A stretch of 64,000 nt of DNA from the NCBI GenBank assembly GCA_007026445.1, contig VDMD01000035.1:246014-310013 (forward strand), read 5' to 3'. This DNA is from Schizophyllum amplum (Eukaryota > Basidiomycota > Agaricomycetes > Agaricales > Schizophyllaceae). The notes under the pieces are model-generated. The model saw only the letters and a list, made by a program, of their open reading frames with translations, was not told where the DNA came from and made no database searches. Within the stretch, counting starts at the first letter, position 1. Each line of letters begins with the position of its first letter. The position numbers and the translations under genes are program-made. This document shows, one piece after another, positions 35,520 through 45,984 of this stretch.

Positions 35520-36530
35520 CTAGCCACTGCGCCACTCGCCGATGCAAGCGCACGCCAGTGTCGCAAACACGCCCGTCAACACCCCCAGCGCAAGCTGAGG
35601 ATCGACGTACTGGCGCAACGCAGACAGCCCCTGCTTCGCCTTCTGCGCCACGCCTCCCTCGTCGCCCAGGCTCTCGCCGATCCCTCCTTTGCGCAGCCCG
35701 CCCGGCGCGCCAATGCTGACGAGCTTGCCAGTGGTCTCGTGCGCCACTTGCAGCCCGGGAAGCCCGTCGATGCTTTTGACGTTCTTCTCGCGCCAGTAAT
35801 CACGCACGCCCTTCCCGGACCCGTCGTTCTCGATCTGCTCCTTGCGCGCGGCCCAGTCCTCGAGTACGTTGCGGTGCGATTGGAACTCATAGAAGGGGAC
35901 GGAGTAGCCGCAAGACTATATGGGTGGGGTGTTAGCATGGGCGGAGTGTGAGTGTGGGCAGAATGGGGAGGGGAGGGAGAGAAGACGCACGGAGCCAACT
36001 TTGTGAATCTTGATGAGGATGACGGAGCGAGAGCCGGGCTTGCGCTTTTCCGCGGGGATATAATGCTCGTACTCGGGCGTGCCGTACTCATATACGGTGC
36101 CTGTGAAGGCGTCAGCGATTGCAGGGAGTGGGTGACAGACATGGGGCGTACCAGTTCCGAAGAGTCGCGCAATGCGAGGGGGCTTGTCAAACGCGGTGAG
36201 CATGATGGTAATACGGCCATTCTCGCGGAGGTGAGAGATGGTTTCGACGCCTGTGAACAGTCAGTATTGAGCTAAATCACGATCGTACAGTCACGTACCG
36301 CTGCCGCTCAAGTCCTCATACCACACCGTCTTTGAGTCAACGACGTGGAACGTGTCCTGCAATCCTGACGCCTTCCCTCAGTCGTAGTACTCCCTTGAAC
36401 GCGCTGCAAGCATACCCTTGGGCGACACGTTCACATGCCCGTCCCTGGCGGCGGTCGCGACGAAGAACATGTGCTGCTTGAGCAGCCACGCCATGAGCCA
36501 CTCCGGCATCTCGTCGTAAAAAGAGCCCAT
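35520..36530 (-). CDS. FMN-binding, pyridoxamine-5'-phosphate-oxidase-like protein, paralogue 1
   Basis: Five exons (36416-36530, 36299-36364, 36152-36250, 35991-36100, 35520-35915) give 261 residues. The fold is the split beta-barrel of PNPOx-like flavin proteins. N-terminal blocks are FYDEMPEWLMAWLLKQHMFF and HVNVSPKG, followed by DTFHVVDSKTVWYEDLSGSG, FDKPPRIARLFG and GYSVPFYEF. The tail has a hydrophobic helix near the end (ALGVLTGVFATLACACIG) that could anchor it to a membrane. True PNPOx activity is not implied, because these fungal paralogues are uncharacterised flavin or F420-type oxidoreductase relatives. Exon lengths are identical to paralogue 3 and match paralogue 2 except in the last exon. 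Start ATG 36530 is the first in-frame ATG and begins with the family block. Confidence 0.9.
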
Positions 36531-37225
36531 TCTGTCGTCCTGCTAGGTCGTCGAGACGGACGCGCGAGTCAAGAGCGATAAGGAGGTGAGGCCCCGTCGG
36601 CGCTGTGTCGGCTGATCATGCGATCTTCCACCAGTCGCGGACTTCTGCAAATAGCCAGTGTAGAACCATTGTGAAGGGGGTGCACGCGTAGGTGCGCGGT
36701 TCACGCAGATTGTGAGGGCTGCATCGGTGCCACTCAGAGAAATAAGCGGGTCGTAGTTGAACGCAAGTTGAAGCAGCCCCTGTATTCAATATTCAGCAGT
36801 GGCCGCCGGCCCGCAGGCTGGAGAATCACGGGACTTTCGACCGCGTCGTCGCCGCGATGTTCGAACTTCGTGCAATATTTCGAGCATCGAAGGAAGATGA
36901 AGCTATAAACTCTAATGTAGTCATTTCAAAGGAAATACATACTCCTTCTAACCTGCATCTGACCTCCCACTCACAAATTGTGGTGAATGAGCTGAGCCGC
37001 CACGTGGCGCACATGCGACCAGTGGCTGGGCGGCATCATCCCCTAGTTTGATCCCGACGCACATTCAATTTCCAGCGTCAAGCGCCTGCTCGCGGTTTGT
37101 CTCCTTTTCTCTCTCATGCTCTCATCTTGATCATCTTGAACTTCATCTCCCTCTGTATCCCTCTGTACTAACAACACACGGACCACCGTAACGTCCATCA
37201 AACGAACTTCTGTAGCTTTTGCAAG
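36531..37225. promoter_or_regulatory. Divergent promoter region of paralogue 1 and the lactonase-like gene
   Basis: The first ~150 bp upstream of paralogue 1 match, in inverted orientation, the region before the MITE upstream of paralogue 3 (about 41980-42090). The match includes the run GTCTCGACGAC. The CACGTG palindrome lies near 37000. Confidence 0.5.
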
Positions 37226-39373
37226 ATGGCGTCGGACACTGGCCCTACAACGATCAGGCCTGTGGGGGAATCCAAGGTCCCCCCTGCGAGACAACACAAG
37301 TCTGCCGTCACCGTCTTCAACCTAGTGACTATGGGTATCATCGCTGCATGCGCTGCAGCGTACGCGCAGTACATCAGCACCCGTACGCTCGAACTCCCCC
37401 CTCAGGCTGTCGTACGTGAGTCCCCGTCTCGACAGACGAACTCGTACTTATTTGTCTCTCAGTGGGTTGAACAACGGGCTTATAATGCATTGGGTGCGAA
37501 TGCGTCCTACCGATCACACGCCTTTGACGTACACTTCAACCCCACCAATACGGTCCCGCCCTTTTTCCAAGTCTTCGACAAGACGTTCGCCCACATCCTC
37601 GGCAAGAAGGCGACCATCACCGAGATCGCGCACAACGCTACCTTTGCCTTCGCGCACGAAGCGCCCATCTACGACCCCGCGACCGAGGACGTCTACTTTG
37701 CGTCCAACGCCGGCGGGGACCTCGGCCTGAGCGGCCTGCATGCCAACAACCGCGTCGGGAAGATCAGCCTCAAGGGCGTGCAGGCGGACAAGCTGAACGG
37801 TACCGCGATCGACTTGCCTATAACGCTGGTGCGTCGCATGTTCCAGCTTTCGTTGTCAGACCTCCCACCCGCCCCTGCCTCATCATCTACTCCTCCTTCC
37901 TTTCAACCCTTCTGTAGGGCCGATCTACCCCGTAGTTTCTCTTTGGTACATGAAGCGGGCTGTAACTGCCCCCTCCTAGTTTTGCTTGTCAGTCGGCTGA
38001 CGATCGTCTAGCTGGACCTCCCGGAGGAGGTACAAATGACCAACGGTGGTACGGGTCCTTACTACGGACGCCTCATGTTCATCAACGCTGGGCGCGGCCA
38101 TCGTCCACCATCGCTCACCCTCGTTGACCCGACACCGCCGTACAACACGACTGTCCTCCTGGACAACTTCTACGGACGGCAGTTCAACTCCCTCAACGAC
38201 GTTAAGATCCATCCTAGCGGCATGGTCTTCTTCACGGATACAATGTGCGTCTGTCACTACTCAAAACTAGTTGCGTAAACTGACAGTGGCGGCAGCTACG
38301 GGTGGGTCGGGTCTTGCGAGCTCATTCGGGTGGCGGGCTGAAGGACGATGGACAGGTTCCTGCAGGACTTTCGCCCGGATCCGACGTTCCCTAGCCAGGT
38401 GTACCGCTTCGATCCGGCCACGGGCGGCGTGCGCGCTGTAGCGGATGGCTTCCACAAGTGCAATGGTCTCGCGTTTACGCGTGATGGTAAAACGGCCTAT
38501 GTGTGAGTTTTCCTGCCTCCCTTCCGAGGTTACCTCATCCTACATATTTTCCTGCTTGTTCATCGCGTTGTCTGGCAATTTCTTACCAAGTCACCTTCTC
38601 CCAGGTCGGACACTGGCCCCGCGAACGGCTACTACGAGAAGGATCATTCGGCGCCGTCAGCGATGTACGTTCGGTTTCCCTCTCGCTCACGCACCATCTC
38701 TTTCCTGCTGTTTCTCACCGACGATCTCCCTCCTACACCCTCACTCACTCCCCTCACCCCTTCTCTCCCCTCACCCCCCCCCCTCTTCCACTTACTCATA
38801 TCCTTCCCCCAGCTACGCCTACGACGTCGACCCCAAAACGCACCAGTTCATGAACCGGCGGCTTTTCGCGTTCGTCGACGCGGCCATCCCTGACGGCATT
38901 CAAGTCGACAAGATGGGCAACATGTACTCGGCGTGCGGCGACGGCGTGAATGTGTGGGATCGGAAGGGAAAGTGAGTGAAGGTTGTCTTGTTTGGCGGTC
39001 TTGTTCTCTTCGCTGTCAATGCTTTCCGCTATTTCTTCTCTTTGCTATTCCTTCTCCTCGCATCCTGCGTCGCCGTTCGTTTCCTTCGCAATTGATCAAA
39101 GACAACCACTCTCTGACCCCGCCTACTCACCTCCGTCGATATTTTACCTCCCCCCACTTCTGCCTTTCGCCCCTTCTGCTATCCATTCCCTTGACATCGG
39201 GATTCTCGTGCTAACGCCCATTTTCTTCCAGTCTCATCGGCAAGTTCTTCCTCGGAGAGCTGTCTGCGAACATGGTGTTCGCCGGGCACGGACGGCTAGT
39301 CATCCTCGCCGAAACGAAGATCTACCTTGCGAACTTCGCTGCTATGACGTTCCCGCTGCAGTATCCGGCGTGA
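37226..39373 (+). CDS. Membrane-anchored SMP-30/gluconolactonase-like beta-propeller hydrolase
   Basis: Eight exons (37226-37411, 37463-37828, 38012-38244, 38296-38301, 38356-38502, 38605-38664, 38813-38971, 39232-39373) give 432 residues in frame. An N-terminal cytosolic segment is followed by a membrane helix (about residues 26-47, LVTMGIIAACAAAYAQY). A six-bladed calcium-dependent propeller as in lactonohydrolases follows, with blocks HEAPIYDPATEDVYFASNAG, FNSLNDVKIHPSGMVFFTD, LQDFRPDPTFPSQVYRFDP, KCNGLAFTRDGKTAYVSDTG and IPDGIQVDKMGNMYSACGDG. The metal-binding Asn/Asp residues of SLND, CNGL and PDG are present. Likely substrates are lactones or phosphotriesters; specificity cannot be read. 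Exon 4 is only 6 nt; skipping it would also keep frame but lose the YG of the family motif. It diverges from paralogue 1. Confidence 0.88.
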
Positions 39374-39662
39374 AACGACGTAGGGTAGGCTTATGCAGGC
39401 GCAGTAATCGCATCGGAGTGCGACGACTGAAGCAGTAATCTATCTATCTTCCACCTCGGAGTAGGTACTTGCCCGTCATCTTCAAGTTTTTCGCCTCAGA
39501 TGTGCAAGGTCACGGCTGAGCTCGTGCGTTCGTCATGCATCCGACCTAGCAGGTGACGAGCTTCGTGTCTAGATAGGCCAAGGAGCGGCCATAGGGCGGT
39601 GGTTTCTCGTCTGCCTCTCAGCCGCCATCACTATACCTCTGGTTGATACTCACGTCGATAGG

Positions 39663-40701
39663 ATGGTCCAGTTTTACGACGAAATGCCGGATTGGCTGAT
39701 GCCCTGGATTGTCCAACAACACCTGTTCTTCGTCGCGACTTGTGCGAACGAGGGCCATGTCAACGTCTCACCGAAATGTGTGTAATCGCATCGACTCTGG
39801 GTCTCCATCCCAGGCGGTTTCGTGCTGTGTACTGACAGAGCGTATTGATGTGTATACCTTCAGGCGCTGATGAGACGTTCCACGTCGTCGACTCGAGGAA
39901 AGTTTGGTACGAAGATCTGAGTGGAAGTGGTGCGCGCGATGCGTCGTCGGAAGGCAACTGACAAGGCGTTGACAATGATGGGATGTGGGTGCAGGGATCG
40001 AGACGATCTCCCATATACAGGAGAATGGGAGGATCACGGTGATGTTCACGGCTTTCGACAAGCCGCCCAGGATCGCTCGCCTTTGGGGAACGGGTCAGTT
40101 TCTTCGCTCTATCCCAATCGTTATATTCAATGATGATTAATTGATTGCCCGGTCATGCACAGGTACCTTCCACGAGTTCGGCACGCCGGAGTACAACAGG
40201 TATATACCAAGCGGAACGCGTCGTCCGGGCTCGCGCGCCGTCATCGAGATCAGCATCCATCGAGTGGGAACGGTGAGTGCCGTTCTCCGTCTGTCTTACA
40301 AACACTGACCGGGCCATCGTCAGTCCTGCGGGTACGCCGTCCCTTTCTACGAATATACGGGCCCGCGGACGCTGCTCGACCGGTGCGCCGCCCGCTTCGA
40401 GAGCCAGACCACGCCGGACCGGCAAAACGTCCTGCGCGCGTACTGGCGCGATCATAATCTCAAGAGCCTGGACGGCCTTCCCGGGCTGCAAGTTGCGCAT
40501 GAGACGACGGGCAACTTGGTGAACGCGGGGGTGCTGCAGGAGATACAGAATCCTATGAAGAATGGCAAGAGTGACCTACGTGGAGGATATGGATTCGACA
40601 TGCTGCGTCTCCTGGTTGGCACGTCGGCGGGGGTGTTGGTGACGCTTTTATTCCTAAGGTTTGTGTGGACTGTCTGTGATCATAGTATAGATCACTTGTA
40701 A
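39663..40701 (+). CDS. FMN-binding, pyridoxamine-5'-phosphate-oxidase-like protein, paralogue 2
   Basis: Five exons (39663-39777, 39864-39929, 39995-40093, 40163-40272, 40324-40701) give 255 residues. It has the same architecture and the same first four exon lengths (115, 66, 99, 110) as the other two paralogues but is clearly more diverged, for example FYDEMPDWLMPWIVQQHLFF, FDKPPRIARLWG and GYAVPFYEY. The conserved SPKG becomes SPKC because the codon crossing intron 1 changed. The C-terminal helix is a stronger membrane segment (LRLLVGTSAGVLVTLLFLRF). It lies between the lactonase-like gene and paralogue 3 and is read in the same direction as both. It is the oldest branch of this local family by inspection. 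Confidence 0.87.
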
Positions 40702-41050
40702 GAGCGCGCAAGCATTGAAAGATCCGCTGGCAGTAGACGAGTTTATTCGAGATATGTCTACGAGCGAAAGTCGGGAAGTTCGGTGACACAAAGATCAACA
40801 ATGCTGTCTCCGTACAGAACTGGGTATGGCTAGACTCGAATACGCGCAGCAAAAAATTAGTACAATGATCATTGAAGTAGCAGTGATGAGCCTTTGAGGA
40901 ACCTCCACCGAATACAACCTCCTTCCTTCCTATGATTTTTGAGTGCACGACTTTACACAGATGCTCCCAAAATAACTTAATGACAATTGGTAGCGGGCGG
41001 TCGAGTCAGTGCAGTAATCAAGGTAAAGGAGGGGAATCTCACCTGATGAC
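40702..41050. other. Intergenic, no gene seen
   Basis: This is the 3' flank between paralogue 2 and the minus-strand small gene (tail-to-tail). It is AT-richer than its neighbours. A minus-strand ORF at 40553-40948 has no support. Confidence 0.5.
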
Positions 41051-41482
41051 TTATGACCTTCCACTGGCCGCCCGCCTCTGCTCTTCCTCCCAATCTTCTA
41101 TCGCATTCGCAAGGAGTTGCTCCAAGATGGCGTTACCCTCTTCGATATCGTCAGGACCTGAACAGGCCCGATGAAGACCAAGGACAATGGTAGCGTCGAC
41201 GGCATTATCAGTAACGTCGTCGGCCCATAGGTCGGATCCCGCGTCAAGAAGAGAGGAGTATCATAGATAGAGGGACAAGCCGGGCATTGTAGCGGAGAGG
41301 GCGTCCAATGAAGGGAGGTGCGATGTTGGTTTAGCTTCAGCTGCCAAGATATGCATGGTATCAAACGCACCCATTTTCAGCCCATATGAGTATTGGAAGT
41401 TGGGGCGATCTCCCCATCCTTCCTTGATAATGCTGTACTTGGTGGGTCTCTTACGAGTAGGGTTCTGCGAGCGACCAGACAT
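41051..41482 (-). CDS. Uncharacterised conserved-looking small protein, 72 residues
   Basis: Two exons, 41371-41482 and 41051-41157, are joined across a 213-nt GT-AG intron (donor GTGCGT, acceptor TTCAG) in phase 1. The product starts MSGRSQNPTRKRPTKYSIIK, has GWGDRPNFQYSYGLKM across the junction to GPDDIEEGNAILEQLLANAI, and ends EDWEEEQRRAASGRS. A basic N-terminus followed by an acidic amphipathic helix suggests a soluble interaction protein. Without splicing the frame meets a TGA at 41261. That stop is inside the intron, and splicing gives a coherent C-terminus, so I judge the gene intact. I do not recognise a function. Confidence 0.68.
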
Positions 41483-42089
41483 TCTTCTGCAGACCCCAGA
41501 TTACTGAAGAGGTTAGACCACATAGTGGAGTGCAAGCATGCCTCGTATGACAGTGAGCTTTGAGCAGGCGACGGTCAAAGTCAGAGACAAGCCTGTCGCG
41601 CTGTCGGATGTGTGACCAGTGACCGGACTATGATAGTATCACGTGCCGTAACGGTTCAGGTTCGACTTCGGGAGATGTTCCAAGCATCTCAGGCGAATTC
41701 GGGAATATGAACGGTATTGGAGGGAAATTCGGCACGGTATGACCTTTTTGACCATCGTTTGACCTCTCACTCAGAGTCAGGGCTTGCGTGAGCTCGCTGA
41801 GCCACCACGTGTCTATGCCACTAGTAGATCAGTGATCATGGCACAATTACCGTGACAATGCCTGGCTGCCTTGCGTTCAGCGACGACCCGCGTGAGCGCC
41901 TGGCCGATGCAATGCTCCATCTGCGTGAACCATACTTACACTATCGCGCGCTCTCCCTCCAATATGGTCGCACCCTGGCTATTTGCGGAAGTCCGCGACT
42001 GGTGGAAGTTCGCATGATCAGCCGACTCAGCGCCGACGGAGCATTACCTCCTTATCGCTCTTCACTCGCGCGTCCGTCTCGACGACTTA
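41483..42089. promoter_or_regulatory. Intergenic and upstream region of paralogue 3
   Basis: The part from about 41890 to 42089 is similar in inverted orientation to 36540-36740 upstream of paralogue 1, showing that promoter and gene duplicated together. The 90-codon ORF at 41852-42124 runs through this promoter into the MITE and is not believed. Confidence 0.5.
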
Positions 42090-42480
42090 CTATGCCTCAC
42101 CGGGTCTTTGACGATTCTGCTTAAATCGTCAAACTCCCGGGAAACCCCTTTCGTGTGGTCCAATTCTGCCCGGAAAAATTTGTAGGGCCCGTTTTAGAAT
42201 GCTGGCTATCCAACGGTGCTAATTTTGTGGCCGGGAACTCGAAGGATTGTGCTGAGAGCCGCGGGAGGACGAATTGATGGTCATCAGCCGCGTGCTGGCA
42301 TCACCTCCCACTTGTTGTCGTCTTTCTCTCATTTTCACGCAGGAAAAATAGCACCATCGGATAGAGGGAGTATGAAAACCTAGCCTAGATTTTTTACTAG
42401 AAGAAAATCGGTCCATATAGGGGGGTTTCCCGGGAGTTTGACGATTTAAGCAGAATCGTCAAAGACCCGATGAGGCATAG
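42090..42480. mobile_element. 391-bp MITE with 60-bp terminal inverted repeats and TA target duplication
   Basis: The left end CTATGCCTCACCGGGTCTTT and the right end (reverse complement CTATGCCTCATCGGGTCTTT) match over about 59-60 bp with one mismatch. Each arm contains a smaller palindrome, TTTGACGATT...AAATCGTCAAA. TA dinucleotides flank it (42088-42089 and 42481-42482). Paralogue 1 has the corresponding sequence GACGAC-C-TA-GCAGGACGA without the element (36531-36555, minus strand), a preserved empty site. It has no coding capacity. TA duplication and terminal repeats fit a Tc1/mariner-type non-autonomous element. It sits 16 bp before the ATG of paralogue 3. Confidence 0.9.
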
Positions 42481-42498
42481 TAGCAGGACGAGACTCAG

Positions 42499-43520
42499 AT
42501 GGGCTCCTTCTACGACGAGATGCCGGACTGGCTCATGGCGTGGCTGGTCAAGCAACACATGTTCTTCGTCGCGACCGCCGCCAGGGATGGGCATGTGAAC
42601 GTCTCGCCCAAGGGTATGCCTGCAGCCCGATTGGGGGAGTACTGCGACTAAAACGAAAGTCAGGCTTACAGGACACGTTTCACGTCGTGGACTCAAAGAC
42701 GGTGTGGTATGAGGACTTGAGCGGCAGCGGTACGTGACTGCACGATTATGATTCAGCTCAATACTGACAGATCACAGGCGTCGAAACTATCTCCCACCTC
42801 CGCGAGAATGGCCGTATCACGATCATGCTCACCGCGTTCGACAAGCCCCCTCGCATTGCGCGGCTCTTTGGGACCGGTACGCCCCATGCCTGTCGCTTAC
42901 TCCCCGCGATCGCTGACGCCTCCACAGGAACCGTATACGAGTACGGCACGCCTGAGTACGAAAAATACATCCCTGCCGAGAAGCGCAAGCCCGGCTCGCG
43001 CTCCGTCATTCTCGTCGACATCCACAAAGTCGGCTCGGTGCGTACTCTCTTTTTCTTCCCGGGTTGGGTCCCCTTTCCTCAGCCCATACTCATGCCTCGC
43101 CTATACTGACACTCCACTCGCCAGTCCTGCGGCTACTCTGTCCCCTTTTACGAGTTCCAGTCGCACCGCAACGTCCTCGAGGACTGGGCTGCGCGCAAGG
43201 AGCAGATCGAGAACGACGGGTCCGGGAAGGGCGTGCGCGGGTACTGGCGCGAGTGGAACGCCAAGAGTATCGACGGGCTTCCCGGGCTGCAGGTGGCGCA
43301 CGAGACTACCGGTAAGCTCGTCAGCATCGGCGCGCCGGTTGGCCTGCGTAAGGGAGGGATCGGCGAGAGCCTGAGCGGCGAGGGACACGTGGCGCAGAAA
43401 GCGAAGCAGGGACTGGCCTCGTTGTGTCAGTACGTCGACCTGCAGCTGGCGCTTGGGGTGTTGACAGGCGTGCTTGCGACGCTGGCGTACGCTCGCATCG
43501 GCGAGTTGCGCAGCGTCTAA
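42499..43520 (+). CDS. FMN-binding, pyridoxamine-5'-phosphate-oxidase-like protein, paralogue 3
   Basis: Five exons (42499-42613, 42664-42729, 42778-42876, 42928-43037, 43125-43520) give 261 residues, nearly identical to paralogue 1 and with identical exon lengths. Intron 1 uses the acceptor GTCAG before GCTTACAGGAC; the later ACAG would break the frame. Blocks are FYDEMPDWLMAWLVKQHMFF, NVSPKGLQDTFHVVDSKTVW, FDKPPRIARLFGTGTVYEYG and PVGLRKGGIGESLSGEG, with the hydrophobic C-terminal helix. The MITE immediately before the ATG separates the coding region from its ancestral promoter, so expression may differ from paralogue 1. Confidence 0.9.
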
Positions 43521-43996
43521 TGTTGCTTGGATGGTTTTCTGAACGTCTGCCTTGGAGAAGAGCTTGGATGTACCTCTAACGTTGTCTGTAACTTTTACCC
43601 ATCAGATGTACTGGCAATTGTATTGTGTACGGAATGGAATGATTGTATACATCGTACTTATACTGATTGTTTGCGGAAGCTTGATTCCTCATTCGAGCCT
43701 GCGTTGCTGTGAAATAAAGAGGACGAGGCTCCAGAGGACGTTTAAAGTTGAAGCCAAGTCAGGCGTACTCCGAGTCGTTCAGGAAAGAATCTGCATCGGC
43801 CAGCATGTAAGGCCATATATGATCACTGTCTTTCCCAAATATTGTAATATAGAAACGGCATGCTACTATCACCCAGGATAAGCGCTGAAGAGGTGAAGCG
43901 CTCGCGCCCCATTCATGAGAAGAAAGGGCAGGACAATCATCTAGTCGCCACCACCCAGGGGATTCCACATTCTCCATGTGTGCGCAAGCAGGCGAC
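43521..43996. other. Intergenic between convergent genes, no gene seen
   Basis: This AT-richer 3' flank of paralogue 3 and the AA9 gene contains only short ORFs without motifs. An AATAAA-like word (GAAATAAAGA) at 43710 may serve as a polyadenylation signal. Confidence 0.5.
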
Positions 43997-45851
43997 TTAG
44001 TGGTTGCGCGTCAACCGCTGCTTGTGCCGGCGGCCGACCATGTTCATGTTGTATGTCGCGTTGGCCAGGCAGCTATCCCTCGTCGCGCCGCAGCCCTCCC
44101 AGTCGGGGCTTGGCTGGCTCGCGGCGATGCACTTGTTGTAGGCTGCGAGCGCTGTCAACGATGTGTCACATAGAATGCGTATCTCAGTACGTACTGTTCA
44201 TGCAAACGTTGGCGTCGACGACAGTGGTGGTCGTGGTAGACGCGGGGGCGGAGGAGACCACGGTGGTGGCAGGGACCGCTGTTGGCAAGTCAGCACCGCA
44301 GCCAAGCGTCTCGTGATATGTAGTACTCATACATGAAGAGGCTGCGGCTGAAGTCGAAGCAGCAGCGGAAGTCGAAACAACGACCGAAGTTACGTCTACC
44401 GCGGAAGTCGCCGCAGGAGCGGAGCTCGACATAACGACAGACGTCGACGCCGCCTCGGATGTCGACGGAGCAGCCGAGGAGACGACCTCGGAGGCTGAGG
44501 ACGCCGGTGCACTGACAGCCTCAGAAGACGAGGCAGCAGAAGTTGCAATCGGGGCAGCGCTGGTGCTAACAGCGATAGAGCTAGATTGCACGGAAGTGGG
44601 AGCCGCCACCGAGGTGGACGCCGCCGACGTGGTCGCTGCCACCGAAGTGGACGCCGCGACTGAAGTCACAACCGCCGTCGAGCTAGATGCTATGGCAGAG
44701 GTCTCCGCAACCGAGCTCGAAGCCGCCGCGGACGTCTCGTCAGCAACGGAGCTCGTCGGGGCTACCTCAGACGCAGTCGTCGTCGCCACGCTGGAGCCGC
44801 CGGTGTACTCTGGCACCACGGTGGGCACCGTGGTCGGCTGCAGAGCCGTGTCCCACGTCGCCGTCGTCGGGTACGCGGAATCAAGCGGGGCCGGTGCGGT
44901 GAATCCGTAAGGTGCGGGACCAGGGACCGTGTAGGTATCGAGCTGCTGGTAGATATTGACGAGGATGCCAGGGTCCTGAGCGCTGTAGGCTCCCGGAAGC
45001 GAGACGGTGTCCGGCTGAGCGGTTCCACTGCCGGTGACATTGACCTGGAAACAAGTCATGTAGAACTGCGCGCCACCTTCGCCGCCTGCCGAGTGCAGGG
45101 CTGTATCAGATGTGTCAGCTAATCATGCCCTTGCGCCAGAGGGTATCACTCACCTATGGTCTCTGCGCGAAGGAGATACTGGCCCGGGACGACGTCCGGG
45201 ATGGTGAATGTGTAATGACCGCAGTTATCGTTAAGAACCTCTGCAAGTCGATCAGCATGTTGGCTGGCTTTTGTTTAAGTACACGCACGGTTGCCGAAAT
45301 AGTCCGGGTTGTTGCTCATGAGCCCCATCTCGTGGACCTTGAACCACGGCGCCTCAGCGCCGACCGCAGTTGTAGCCTGCATCCAGGCTTAGCTTTGCGA
45401 CAATAAGGCAAGTGGGCATACGCACATCATCAACAGCGGCCATATAGACCATCTGCGGACCGAAATGGTTTCCGCCAATCGCTTGATTCGCGCACGAGCG
45501 GTCGTTGGGTTGCTGGTGCATCTCGACTGTAACCGAGTCACCCGCTGCATAAAGTTAGCCTCCTCCTCATCTCACTGAGCTACTGCAGTGTACTCACCCG
45601 CCATGGTGCACACGCCACTACTCGCCGCCGCGCCGGCATTGCAGGCAATGTCCTTCGCATTATCATCAGTCACTGCTGTGGTCGCGTAAGAATGTAGCAC
45701 TCACAGCACTCGTGACGTCCGTCACCGGCGAGTTGCTCGCGGGGATGCGAGCACAGGACGTGCCAGCGTCCGTCTCGCCCACCCACAGCTCCTGGAAGGT
45801 GGCGTGCGCGGAGACGTACGCCGCAAGAAACACGAGAGAGAATAGCTGCAT
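43997..45851 (-). CDS. AA9 lytic polysaccharide monooxygenase with Ser/Thr/Ala-rich linker
   Basis: Seven exons (45705-45851, 45598-45652, 45426-45544, 45289-45376, 45154-45240, 44195-45100, 43997-44151) give 518 residues. Signal peptide [15 protein letters not shown] is followed by His-16, which becomes the N-terminal copper-binding His of the mature secreted enzyme. The second copper His is in [24 protein letters not shown] and [17 protein letters not shown] carry the conserved surface and the axial Tyr. The enzyme cleaves cellulose or hemicellulose oxidatively. Residues about 270-420 form a very long Ser/Thr/Ala/Val linker of repeats such as [19 protein letters not shown] Cys-containing tail ([28 protein letters not shown]) follows, not a canonical CBM1. 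Exon 2 uses an AAG acceptor, which restores TSADIACNAG. Confidence 0.92.
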
Positions 45852-45976
45852 CGCGGAATGGCAGGTATGGAAGAGTCGCAGGAAGAGAAAGATCGTGTCA
45901 GAAAACGAAAGGAAGGGAAAAAGAGGGAAAGATGGGAAGAGAGGTGGATCTGTACCGCTGAAGTGCCTCGCGAGGC

Positions 45977-45984
45977 CTTTTATA
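45977..45984 (-). promoter_or_regulatory. TATA box of the AA9 gene
   Basis: TATAAAAG on the minus strand lies about 126 bp before the ATG at 45851, followed by a C/T-rich leader. This is a normal arrangement for strongly inducible secreted enzymes. Confidence 0.7.

Noticed and set aside
41261..41482. Premature TGA suggesting a pseudogene
   Set aside because: The stop lies in a well-formed intron, and splicing gives a coherent C-terminus.
41852..42124. 90-codon ORF running into the MITE
   Set aside because: It covers the duplicated promoter of paralogue 3 and ends inside the transposon arm. The homologous region of paralogue 1 does not keep the frame.
44563..44910. 115-codon plus-strand ORF rich in Ala/Thr/Glu/Val
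   Set aside because: It is antisense to the repetitive linker of the AA9 gene and only mirrors its codons.
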